A stretch of 6,203 nt of DNA from an uncultured Collinsella sp. (GCA_900550185.1 URRN01000123.1:1-6203), one strand, 5' to 3'; shown: positions 1 through 5,281, counted from the stretch's first letter. Notes: generated by a model not told the origin, from the sequence alone. Program-made: numbers and translations.

Positions 1-735
1 GATCGCCATGACCCACTCGCCCACGTTGAGCTTGGAGGAGTCACCAATCTCGATCGGGGTGAGCTTGGAAGCATCGGCGTCCTTGAGCTTGATGACGGCC
101 AGGTCGCTCGAGGCATCGTTGCCCACGAACTCGGCCTCGTACGTAGTGCCGTCATCCATGGTCACCACGTACTGATCGTAGCCATCGACCACGTGGTTGT
201 TGGTGAGAATGTGGCCCTCGGTATCGAGTACTACGCCCGAGCCGACGCTGCCCGAGTTATTCGAATCGTCAGCAGACTGCGAAAGTGAGCCATTCTGGCT
301 ACCGCTCGAAGTAGCGGTAATGGAGACCACAGAGGGCAGGGCCTTGGCAGAAACGGCCTCGGCCAGCGTGGTGTCCTCGGAATCAATCGTAATCTTTTGC
401 GTCGACGAACCCGAAGCGCCCGCCGTCACGGCATTCTTGCCACCGCCGATATCGAGCGTGCCACTCATAATGAGTGCGATGACCAGCAGGGCGCCGCAGG
501 CGCAGCCGGCAAGCGCCGTAATAAAGATCGGCAGCTTTTTGGTCTTGGTCTTGACCACTGTGTGCTTGTTTACAACCTGCTGGCTGCCCAGCGGCTTGCC
601 GGTCTGCGTGTCGTATGCCTGCACGTAGGGAATGTTGCTGTCGGCAGGCGTCGACTCCACCTGCACACGCGGCTGCTGCTGGGTCTCGCCGGCGTTGCCC
701 GCATCCTGGGGACGCTGGGAATCGTTCTCGCTCAT
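1..735 (-). CDS. HtrA/DegP-family trypsin-like serine protease, membrane-anchored (N-terminal part, gene continues past the left edge)
   Basis: This is an S1C-type serine protease of the HtrA/DegP class, which degrades or handles misfolded proteins outside the cytoplasmic membrane. The open frame reads from ATG at 735 to the window edge, giving 245 residues. The start is backed by AAAGGA about 9 bases upstream. Residues 1-66 are a hydrophilic, Gln/Thr-rich cytoplasmic segment ending in the basic stretch KTKTKK. Residues 68-90 are one hydrophobic membrane segment, so the protease domain should face outwards. A Gly/Ser-rich linker leads into the protease fold near residue 120. Two members of the catalytic triad are visible: His181 in LTNNHVVDG and Asp211 in SSDLAVIKL. 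The catalytic serine (GNSGG) and any PDZ domain would lie outside the window. The layout is typical of Gram-positive HtrA proteins. The gene follows the regulator gene in the same direction, but a probable terminator separates them. Confidence 0.93.
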   Translation of the reverse strand, partial: MSENDSQRPQDAGNAGETQQQPRVQVESTPADSNIPYVQAYDTQTGKPLGSQQVVNKHTVVKTKTKKLPIFITALAGCACGALLVIALIMSGTLDIGGGKNAVTAGASGSSTQKITIDSEDTTLAEAVSAKALPSVVSITATSSGSQNGSLSQSADDSNNSGSVGSGVVLDTEGHILTNNHVVDGYDQYVVTMDDGTTYEAEFVGNDASSDLAVIKLKDADASKLTPIEIGDSSKLNVGEWVMAI

Positions 736-764
736 AGCTGCGATCCTTTCGTCAAATAACCAAA

Positions 765-788
765 GGCCCGCCAAACATGTGGCGGGCC
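765..788 (-). other. GC-rich hairpin in the leader of the HtrA gene, possible terminator or attenuator
   Basis: GGCCCGCC (765-772) and GGCGGGCC (781-788) form a perfect 8-bp inverted repeat around an 8-base loop. Read on the minus strand, the stem is followed by TTTGGTTATTT, a broken T-rich run, and then by the protease ribosome binding site. The hairpin ends about 30 bases before the protease ATG. It could therefore be a second terminator behind the regulator gene, an attenuator in the protease leader, or an mRNA-stabilising stem. On the plus strand no T-run follows, so a plus-strand terminator is unlikely. Confidence 0.45.
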
Positions 789-902
789 ATCATTGTTCAC
801 GTTGAGTTGTACCCCAATATGCGGGTGCAAGTGTATGAGAACGCAATCTTTTAGGAAGGCTTAAGTTCTGTTGCAGACCCGAAAGGGCCCCTCACCTGTG
901 GC

Positions 903-936
903 AAAACCACCACAAAGGCGCCTGTTCCCTTTGTGG
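903..936 (-). terminator. Probable intrinsic terminator after the GlnR-like regulator gene
   Basis: CCACAAAGG (910-918) and CCTTTGTGG (928-936) form a perfect 9-bp stem with a 9-base loop, starting 7 bases after the regulator stop codon. On the minus strand the stem is followed by TGG and then TTTT (906-903), a short T-run, so termination may be incomplete. The arm CCTTTGTGG could also pair with CCACAGG, which lies just downstream on the minus strand (the CCTGTGG at 895-901 on plus). That would be an alternative, mutually exclusive fold. Confidence 0.5.
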
Positions 937-943
937 CGGAAAT

Positions 944-1606
944 CTAGTCCTTAAACAGATAGCCCACGCCGCGGACGGTGGTGATGTGCGCCGCGATCTG
1001 CGGGCCCACCTTGGAGCGGATGCGTCGAATGTGCACGTCGACGGTGCGCGTGCCGCCGCAGTACTCAAAGCCCCATACGCGGTGCAGCAGCACCTCGCGG
1101 CTGTAGGCGCGGTTGGGGTGCGTCGCCAAAAAGCTCAGCAGCGAGTACTCCATCAGCGTCAGGTCGATGGGCTCGCCATCGAGCGTCACCTGGTAGGTAG
1201 CCAGGTTGATCTCAAGGTTATCGATGTTGAGCACATCGTCGGCGGTAACGGTCTCCTCCTCGCCCATCAAGCGCTGCGCGCGAGCCTTGAGCTCGTTGGG
1301 CGTCGCCGTGGGGCACACAAAGTCGGCATGCGCGTGATTCGGCAGGCGCAGGGTGCCAAGGGCCTCATCGTCGACGATCACCAGCATGGGGACGCCGCCG
1401 CGATCGTCAAGCCACTTGGCAATCTGATCGATGCGGTCGCTGCGAATGCCGTCGGAATCGAGGATCAGCAGGTCAAAGTCGTGCGCCGCAGTCGGCGAAT
1501 CGGGGGTTGCCAGGCTCACCTCGACACCCAGGGTGGTCGTCAAGCTGCGGGCAAACTCGTGGAAGCGCGTCGTGCGCGCCATGAACAGGGCACTCTTTTC
1601 GGACAT
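944..1606 (-). CDS. OmpR/PhoB-type winged-helix regulator with degenerate receiver, GlnR-like
   Basis: This 220-residue transcription regulator has a receiver-like domain at about residues 1-115 and a winged-helix DNA-binding domain at about 128-218. The recognition-helix region is TRTVDVHIRRIRSKV and the wing hairpin is TTVRGVGYLF. The start at 1606 is chosen because GGAGG sits 5 bases upstream; the ATG at 1690 would overlap the preceding gene and add 28 residues unlike a receiver. The receiver keeps an aspartate at position 50 (FDLLILD) but lacks the N-terminal acidic pair, and the usual Lys-Pro of the last strand is replaced (ADFVCPTATP). Classical phosphorylation is therefore unlikely. 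Actinobacterial GlnR, an orphan nitrogen regulator, has the same features, including a structural Asp50. The gene starts 50 bases after the glutamine synthetase family gene with no terminator between them, so the two are probably co-transcribed. No histidine kinase gene is present. The GlnR assignment is inference from architecture and context. Confidence 0.85.
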   Translation of the reverse strand: MSEKSALFMARTTRFHEFARSLTTTLGVEVSLATPDSPTAAHDFDLLILDSDGIRSDRIDQIAKWLDDRGGVPMLVIVDDEALGTLRLPNHAHADFVCPTATPNELKARAQRLMGEEETVTADDVLNIDNLEINLATYQVTLDGEPIDLTLMEYSLLSFLATHPNRAYSREVLLHRVWGFEYCGGTRTVDVHIRRIRSKVGPQIAAHITTVRGVGYLFKD

Positions 1607-1656
1607 ATCGGCCTCCAAAGAAATGAGCTCAATCGTACTGGAACAAGCCAGCGCGA

Positions 1657-2994
1657 TTAGGAGTTCGCCAGGTAGTGCTTGATCTCCCACTCGGTGATCG
1701 TAGACTCAAACTTATGCCACTCGTCGCGCTTCTTTTTGAGGAAGAAGCTATGGATATGCTCGCCGAGGGCATCCTTCATAAACTGCGAGTCCTCAAACAC
1801 GTCGAGCGCCTCTTTGAGCGAACGCGGCAGCGGCGTGTAGCCGGCCTCGAGCATCTGACGGTCGGTAAGCTTGAGCGTCTCGGCCGTTGCCTCGGGCGGG
1901 AGTTCTAGCTTGCGCTCGATGCCGTCGAGACCAGCCGCCAGCGTGACGGCGTTGACCAGGTACGGGTTGGCCATGGGGTCGGGACTGCGCAGCTCGATGC
2001 GCGTGGACAGCTGCTTGCCAGGCTTGTAGACCGGAATGCGGACCATGCTCGCGCGGTTGCGCAGGCCCCACGTGGCGTACTGCGGTACGGAGTCGCCACC
2101 CGTGATGATGCGCTTGTACGAGTTGACCGTGGGGTTGGTGATGGCGCTGATCTCGCGCGCGTGCGCCAGGATGCCGGCCATGTAATGCTTGGCGATATCG
2201 GAGAGGTGGTACTTCTCGTCGTCCTCGCCCCAAAAGACGTTGTTGCCGTCGTGATCGAATAGCGACTGGCACAGGAACATAGCGCTGCCGTCCTCGCCCG
2301 CCAACGGCTTGGGCATAAAGGAGGCGTGGCACCCGCTCTCGTAAGCCTGCTGTTTAATGATGAGTTTGGCCGTGGTGACAGCGTCGGACATGCTCAGGGC
2401 CTCGGCGTGGCGCAGGCTCATGCCGTGCTGCGAGCGACCGGCGGCGTGGAAGGTGTACTCCACGGGCACGGACATCTTCTCGAGCGTGAGGACCGTGTTG
2501 CGGCGCAGGTCGCGGGCGGCGTCACTCACCGAAAGGTCAAAGTAGCCCACGTTGTCGAGCGGCTCGGGCGTGTGCTCGTCGGGGAAGTAATAGTACTCCA
2601 GCTCGGCGCCCACGTTGAGCAGGTAGCCGGCCTTCTCGGCCTTGCGGAACATGCGGCGCAGGGCGTCGCGCGGGTCGCCGGCAAACGGCTTGCGATCGGG
2701 AGTGCACACGTCGCAGAACACGCGGGCGACGCCGTTGTGGCTCGGGCGCCACGGCAGAATCTGGAAGGTCGAAGCATCAGGAAACGCCAGCATGTCGGCT
2801 TCCTCGGGCGTGGCAAAGCCCTCGATGGCGGAGCCGTCAAAGCCAATACCCTCCTCAAAAGCGACCTCGAGGTCCTCGGGGCTAATGGCAAAGTTCTTGA
2901 GGCGGCCGAGAATGTCGACAAACCACAGACGCACAAAGCGGATGTCACGCTGCTCTACAGAGCGGAGTACGTAATCGATGTTCTGCTGGTTCAT
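1657..2994 (-). CDS. Glutamine synthetase family protein (GSI-type) lacking several metal-ligand residues
   Basis: The 445-residue protein spans both GS domains, beta-grasp (about 15-100) and catalytic (about 105-440), at the usual length of short-form GSI. The start at 2994 has GGGGAG 5 bases upstream. Recognisable motifs are FDGSAIEGF (52-60, ammonium-site Asp53), GAELEYYYF (Glu131, Glu133), FMPKPL, NSYKR (Arg295), NRASMVR (Arg314, Arg319) and RIELRSPDP (Glu334, Arg336). Several normally invariant positions are changed. The segment that usually reads HE-(6)-E, the Glu212/Glu220 pair in Salmonella numbering, reads HAAGRSQHG, giving Ala184 and Gly191. The GSGMHxH motif reads GSAMFLC, so His269 becomes Phe. 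The Glu327 loop reads GGDSVP. Two of three n1 ligands and one n2 ligand are thus lost, so ordinary glutamine synthesis is doubtful. The frame is intact and the rest is well conserved, which argues against decay. It may be a regulatory pseudoenzyme or a ligase for another substrate. It leads an apparent operon with the GlnR-like gene. Confidence 0.92.
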   Translation of the reverse strand: MNQQNIDYVLRSVEQRDIRFVRLWFVDILGRLKNFAISPEDLEVAFEEGIGFDGSAIEGFATPEEADMLAFPDASTFQILPWRPSHNGVARVFCDVCTPDRKPFAGDPRDALRRMFRKAEKAGYLLNVGAELEYYYFPDEHTPEPLDNVGYFDLSVSDAARDLRRNTVLTLEKMSVPVEYTFHAAGRSQHGMSLRHAEALSMSDAVTTAKLIIKQQAYESGCHASFMPKPLAGEDGSAMFLCQSLFDHDGNNVFWGEDDEKYHLSDIAKHYMAGILAHAREISAITNPTVNSYKRIITGGDSVPQYATWGLRNRASMVRIPVYKPGKQLSTRIELRSPDPMANPYLVNAVTLAAGLDGIERKLELPPEATAETLKLTDRQMLEAGYTPLPRSLKEALDVFEDSQFMKDALGEHIHSFFLKKKRDEWHKFESTITEWEIKHYLANS

Positions 2995-3033
2995 GTCGCT
3001 CCCCTTTCTTTCGGGCGGGTTTCGACTGGTCTA

Positions 3034-3054
3034 TATCGCAGATACTATCGCAGA
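3034..3054. repeat. Short tandem direct repeat in the leader of the GS-like gene
   Basis: TATCGCAGA occurs twice on the plus strand, at 3034-3042 and 3046-3054, with a 12-base period. It lies between the GlnR-box-like element and the start of the GS-like gene. On the minus strand the copies read TCTGCGATA and lie next to plausible -10 sequences (TAGTAT, TATAGA). They could be a regulator site close to the helical period or a chance small duplication. Confidence 0.4.
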
Positions 3055-3059
3055 AAAAT

Positions 3060-3075
3060 GTTTCCGCAGGGTTAA
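3060..3075 (-). promoter_or_regulatory. GlnR-box-like element upstream of the GS-like gene
   Basis: On the minus strand the sequence reads TTAAC, six bases, then GAAAC. The published actinobacterial GlnR consensus is gTnAC-n6-GaAAC, so all defined positions match except the first G. It lies about 66 bases upstream of the GS-like start codon, a normal position for activation or repression of that promoter. Only one a/b pair is seen; the second pair found at many strong GlnR targets is missing, although another GAAAC occurs on the minus strand at 3023-3019. The match is short and could be chance. Confidence 0.35.
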
Positions 3076-3091
3076 AGCGTATCAAGCGCTC

Positions 3092-3118
3092 AAAAAACGT
3101 GCGCGAACAGGCCGTTGC
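3092..3118 (-). terminator. Weak possible terminator after the HEPN toxin gene
   Basis: On the minus strand, GCAAC and GTTCGC pair with one bulge around GGCCT (positions 3118-3103). After five bases a run of six T residues follows (3097-3092). It begins about 10 bases after the HEPN stop codon, the right place to end the toxin-antitoxin transcript. The stem is short, so read-through into the GS-like operon is possible. Confidence 0.35.
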
Positions 3119-3128
3119 GAACGAGCGG

Positions 3129-3500
3129 TTAGCGTTCAGATTCGGAGACAATTTGTCTACAGGCTCGTTCCAGCGCAGGGAACTCCATCGTCACTGCATC
3201 CCAAACAACCGAGCGGTCGACATTGCCGTAATCATGCGCAAGATAATTTCTCATGCCGATAATTCCACGCCATTCAATTTCGGGATGAAGCCGCTGCGAG
3301 CGTTCCGACAATTTGCCCGCTTCTTCCGTCACCCTAAGCGCACACATCAAAAGGGAGTCCGCCAACGCCCTCGTCCGCACGTCATTCGCATGCAGAAACT
3401 GGTCCTCGGTGATATCAAAAGCCTTGATGCGCTCGTTCGTTTCGGAGATGGCCTCCAAAACCTCTTGGGCGCGAAGGCTGTCTGACTTACGCGCGATCAT
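3129..3500 (-). CDS. HepT-like HEPN-domain ribonuclease toxin
   Basis: The 123-residue, mostly helical protein is a HEPN-fold protein of the HepT/DUF86-like class. The signature is RNYLAHDY at residues 84-91: Arg84, four residues, His89, one residue, Tyr91. This is the RX4HXY motif that forms the RNase site in HepT toxins, and in characterised systems the partner nucleotidyltransferase modifies the Tyr to neutralise the toxin. All three residues are intact, so an active toxin is expected. The start at 3500 has AAGGAG 9 bases upstream and overlaps the end of the upstream antitoxin gene by 14 bases, giving the usual antitoxin-then-toxin order and likely translational coupling. The expected target is cellular RNA, in some systems tRNA; the target here cannot be told from sequence. 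GC content looks lower than in the flanking genes where sampled, consistent with an acquired module. Confidence 0.88.
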   Translation of the reverse strand: MIARKSDSLRAQEVLEAISETNERIKAFDITEDQFLHANDVRTRALADSLLMCALRVTEEAGKLSERSQRLHPEIEWRGIIGMRNYLAHDYGNVDRSVVWDAVTMEFPALERACRQIVSESER

Positions 3501-3981
3501 AAAGGATCACTCCTTCGCGCTCGATTACCGCGGCAAGATCGTCATCAAGATAGTCACTCGAGACAAGGTCAACCTGCTTCCCGGTTTCTTTGCGAACCGC
3601 CTCGCCAAACGCCGACAACGCGAAAAGACCAAAGCCCTGCTCGCGATCGACTTCGAGACGCAAGTCAATATCGCTATCGACATGTGCCTCGCCCCGGGCA
3701 TACGAACCAAAAAGAATCACGGTTTTGATGGCGGGAATCGAGCTGGCTGCCTCGCGGACGGCGGACTCAATCTGGGCAGCATCCAAAATGCCCGTCGCGG
3801 CGCTTTCGCTCGCAGAGCTTTTACCAAGTGAAGGAACAAACGGCAGAGAGCGCTCGCGCAGCATCTGCCTCATAAACATATTGACCGCAACAGACGAAGT
3901 CATGCCAAGCTCTTCGCACAGTTCGGCAAATGAGTCTTTAATTGACGAGTCCACTCGCACACTCAGCACAGACGCAGCCAT
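3487..3981 (-). CDS. MntA-like nucleotidyltransferase antitoxin with N-terminal RelB/DinJ-type DNA-binding domain
   Basis: This 164-residue protein looks like a fusion. Residues 5-47 (VLSVRVDSSIKDSF..., LGMTSSVAVNMFMRQ, LRERSLPF) match the ribbon-helix-helix antitoxins of the RelB/DinJ family: a strand, two helices and the typical RxLPF ending. A polar linker (about 48-65) leads to a minimal nucleotidyltransferase domain at about 66-160. Its motif GSYARGEAHVDSDID is an exact GSX10DXD (Gly92, Ser93, Asp104, Asp106), with a third acidic residue at Asp138 in QVDLV. In MntA/HepT systems this domain AMPylates the HEPN toxin on its conserved Tyr, which the neighbouring toxin has. The RelB/DinJ part probably binds the gene's own operator, a nested inverted repeat at 3991-4024. 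The start at 3981 has AGGAGG 5 bases upstream. The gene overlaps the toxin gene by 14 bases. MNT antitoxins are usually single-domain, so the fusion is the unusual feature. Confidence 0.88.
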   Translation of the reverse strand: MAASVLSVRVDSSIKDSFAELCEELGMTSSVAVNMFMRQMLRERSLPFVPSLGKSSASESAATGILDAAQIESAVREAASSIPAIKTVILFGSYARGEAHVDSDIDLRLEVDREQGFGLFALSAFGEAVRKETGKQVDLVSSDYLDDDLAAVIEREGVILYDRA

Positions 3982-3990
3982 GGATACCTC

Positions 3991-4024
3991 CTGTATGACA
4001 TTGTCTATATATTATCATACAGAC
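3991..4024. promoter_or_regulatory. Nested inverted repeats, probable operator of the toxin-antitoxin operon
   Basis: CTGTATGA (3991-3998) and TCATACAG (4015-4022) are perfect 8-bp inverted arms 16 bases apart. Nested with them, GTCTATAT (4003-4010) and ATACAGAC (4017-4024) form an imperfect repeat with 7 of 8 positions matching. Together they cover the -10 box, the expected transcription start and the region just before the ribosome binding site. A DNA-binding protein here would block transcription, which fits autorepression by the RelB/DinJ-like domain of the first gene. The right end touches the stop codon of the LacI-family gene. Confidence 0.55.
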
Positions 4025-4038
4025 TAGCGAGAGGTCGA
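4011..4038 (-). promoter_or_regulatory. Probable promoter of the toxin-antitoxin operon
   Basis: On the minus strand, TCGACC (4038-4033) is a 4-of-6 match to the -35 consensus and GATAAT (4016-4011) a 5-of-6 match to the -10 consensus, with a 16-base spacer. The -35 lies inside the 3' end of the LacI-family gene. Transcription would start near 4004, leaving a short leader of about 20 bases with a strong ribosome binding site. The region is strikingly AT-rich against its surroundings. Confidence 0.5.
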
Positions 4039-5046
4039 GGCGCGGTGTTCGATGTGACCGGGGATCTCGATGCGTTTGGGGGCGAGCTTTGCGGCCTCGC
4101 CCACGGTGGTGGTAACGACGTCGATGCGCTCGGACAGGCGCTCGACCACGCGCTCGGCAATGGTGAGGGTATCCTGCGCGGCCGTGGTGACGCCGCCAAA
4201 GAGCACATGGTTCCAAGGGTAGTCGTCAAACGTCGCGATCTTGAGCCCCGCCGGCAGCGAGGGACCAAGCTGCGCCAGCGCCTCGGTCAGACGCAGGAAA
4301 ACCAGGCCGTTGACAGCAATGAGGCCGAGCTTTTTGCCTGCATAGCCGCGGATGGTCTCGTCCAAGCGGCCGACGCCCGAGGCGCCACCGTCGGCCAGAG
4401 TGACGACCTCACCCGCAAGGCCGCGTCGCGAAAGTTCGTCGGCAAAGGCCTCGGCGCGCTCTCGACGCACGGGGCTATCGTCGCTTGCCTCGGTGAGCAG
4501 GCACAGGCGCTCGCTGCCCGCAGCGGCCAAGGCGTCTACCAAGCCGGCGACTAGCTCACGGTTGTTAGATGTCACCAGATCGACACCGCCGTCGGCAACA
4601 TCGCGGTCGAGCAGCACAACGGGCAGACGTCCCGCTGCCGCGGCAATCGCCTCGTCATTACCTCCGCAGGCGTTGACAACCAAGCCGTCCACGCCGGCAT
4701 CGATAAGCCTGGTGAGCGACTCTGCTTCCTTAGCGGGGTCGTTGCCGCTAATGGCCGTCATGAGCGAGCAGCCGCGCGCGGCGGCGCTGGCGGAAAGGCC
4801 CTCGAGCATGGCGCTCGAGAACGGGTTGGCGATGTCGGCCAGGATCACGCCGATGAGGTTGGTGCGCGAGCTGCGCAGATTGCGCGCAGCGGCACGCGGG
4901 CGATAGCCGGTGCGCTCGATAACCGCCGCGATGCGAGCACGGGTTTCCTCGGTCATCTGCCCGGGGCGGTTGTTGAGATAGCGCGAGACCGTGGCCGGGC
5001 TCACGCCCGCCTCGGCGGCAATGTCCTTGATTCTCATCTGCGCCAT
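4024..5046 (-). CDS. LacI-family transcriptional repressor, probably of the hexuronate/KDG pathway
   Basis: The 340-residue protein is a full-length LacI/GalR regulator. Its N-terminal helix-turn-helix, MRIKDIAAEAGVSPATVSRY (about residues 4-23), is textbook. The hinge-helix region GYRPRAAARNLRSSRTNLIG follows at about 47-66, then a periplasmic-binding-protein-like sugar-sensing domain starting at GVILADIANPFSSAM. The start at 5046 puts the DNA-binding domain at the usual place and has GGGG about 6 bases upstream; an ATG at 5094 would add a tail with no ribosome binding site. A start at 5037 is also possible. The gene is divergent from the sugar kinase gene and separated by 235 bases holding two tandem AAACCGATTTCG sites, the kind of CG-centred palindrome this family binds. 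It therefore probably represses the kinase gene and perhaps itself. A pathway intermediate such as KDG would be a plausible inducer, but this is inference from the kinase assignment. Confidence 0.92.
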   Translation of the reverse strand: MAQMRIKDIAAEAGVSPATVSRYLNNRPGQMTEETRARIAAVIERTGYRPRAAARNLRSSRTNLIGVILADIANPFSSAMLEGLSASAAARGCSLMTAISGNDPAKEAESLTRLIDAGVDGLVVNACGGNDEAIAAAAGRLPVVLLDRDVADGGVDLVTSNNRELVAGLVDALAAAGSERLCLLTEASDDSPVRRERAEAFADELSRRGLAGEVVTLADGGASGVGRLDETIRGYAGKKLGLIAVNGLVFLRLTEALAQLGPSLPAGLKIATFDDYPWNHVLFGGVTTAAQDTLTIAERVVERLSERIDVVTTTVGEAAKLAPKRIEIPGHIEHRASTSR

Positions 5047-5111
5047 AGCGCACCCCGTTTCCCAATTGTCGGCGGTCTGAACCATTTTAGGCATTTTTTT
5101 AAAAATCTCGC

Positions 5112-5138
5112 TTGCAAAACGCTGTAGGTGAGTATACT
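5112..5138 (+). promoter_or_regulatory. Candidate promoter of the sugar kinase gene
   Basis: TTGCAA (5112-5117) and TATACT (5133-5138) resemble -35 and -10 boxes with a 15-base spacer, shorter than ideal. The -10 is a 5-of-6 match. Transcription would start near 5145, just before the two operator copies, so a repressor bound there would block initiation or early elongation. The AGTATACT core is nearly symmetric, so it could also serve as a -10 for the divergent repressor gene. Confidence 0.4.
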
Positions 5139-5148
5139 ACAACTCGAA

Positions 5149-5178
5149 ACGAAACCGATTTCGTAAACCGATTTCGGT
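5149..5178. promoter_or_regulatory. Two tandem LacI-type operators
   Basis: The 12-base sequence AAACCGATTTCG occurs twice exactly, at 5152-5163 and 5165-5176, with a 13-base period. The first copy sits in the near-palindrome ACGAAACCGATTTCGT (5149-5164), where 14 of 16 positions are symmetric around a central CG, the hallmark of LacI/GalR operators. The second lies in a partial palindrome, ACCGATTTCGGT. Their position between the candidate promoter and the kinase gene, beside a LacI-family gene, supports an operator role. The close 13-base spacing means two dimers would sit on different faces of the helix or compete. Confidence 0.6.
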
Positions 5179-5180
5179 GA

Positions 5181-5238
5181 GCGTTGGCACGCAGGTGCAA
5201 AGACGCACCCTACCGTCTTGGCACCTGCGTGCCAACGC
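5181..5238 (+). repeat. Long near-perfect inverted repeat (hairpin) in the kinase leader
   Basis: GCGTTGGCACGCAGGTGC (5181-5198) and its exact reverse complement (5221-5238) form an 18-bp perfect stem. After one A-G mismatch, AAGACG (5200-5205) pairs with CGTCTT (5214-5219), giving a 24-bp stem with one mismatch and an 8-base loop (CACCCTAC). It lies between the operators and the kinase ribosome binding site (5266-5271), inside the expected leader RNA. No T-run follows on either strand, so it is not a standard terminator. Its role is unknown: it may stabilise mRNA, bind a protein, or be a copy of a dispersed palindromic element. Confidence 0.85.
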
Positions 5239-5281
5239 CATATCAAAGGTGTACGCACGAGCAAGAAGGAGCTACGCGACC

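Noticed and set aside
986..1660. A 224-residue plus-strand open frame opposite the regulator gene
   Set aside because: It is a shadow of the winged-helix regulator, with no domain resemblance of its own.
1607..1690. An upstream ATG that would lengthen the GlnR-like regulator by 28 residues
   Set aside because: It overlaps the end of the GS-like gene, adds sequence unlike a receiver domain, and the ATG at 1606 has a strong GGAGG site.
2326..3075. A 249-residue plus-strand open frame opposite the GS-like gene
   Set aside because: It is the antisense shadow of a recognisable GS-family gene in GC-rich DNA; the translation matches no family I know and it has no clear ribosome binding site.
5047..5094. 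An upstream ATG that would lengthen the LacI-family repressor by 16 residues
   Set aside because: LacI proteins begin a few residues before the helix-turn-helix; the upstream ATG follows an A/T run without a ribosome binding site.
5181..5238. The long hairpin as an intrinsic terminator
   Set aside because: No T-run follows the stem on either strand, and the repeat lies between the candidate promoter and the gene it should express.
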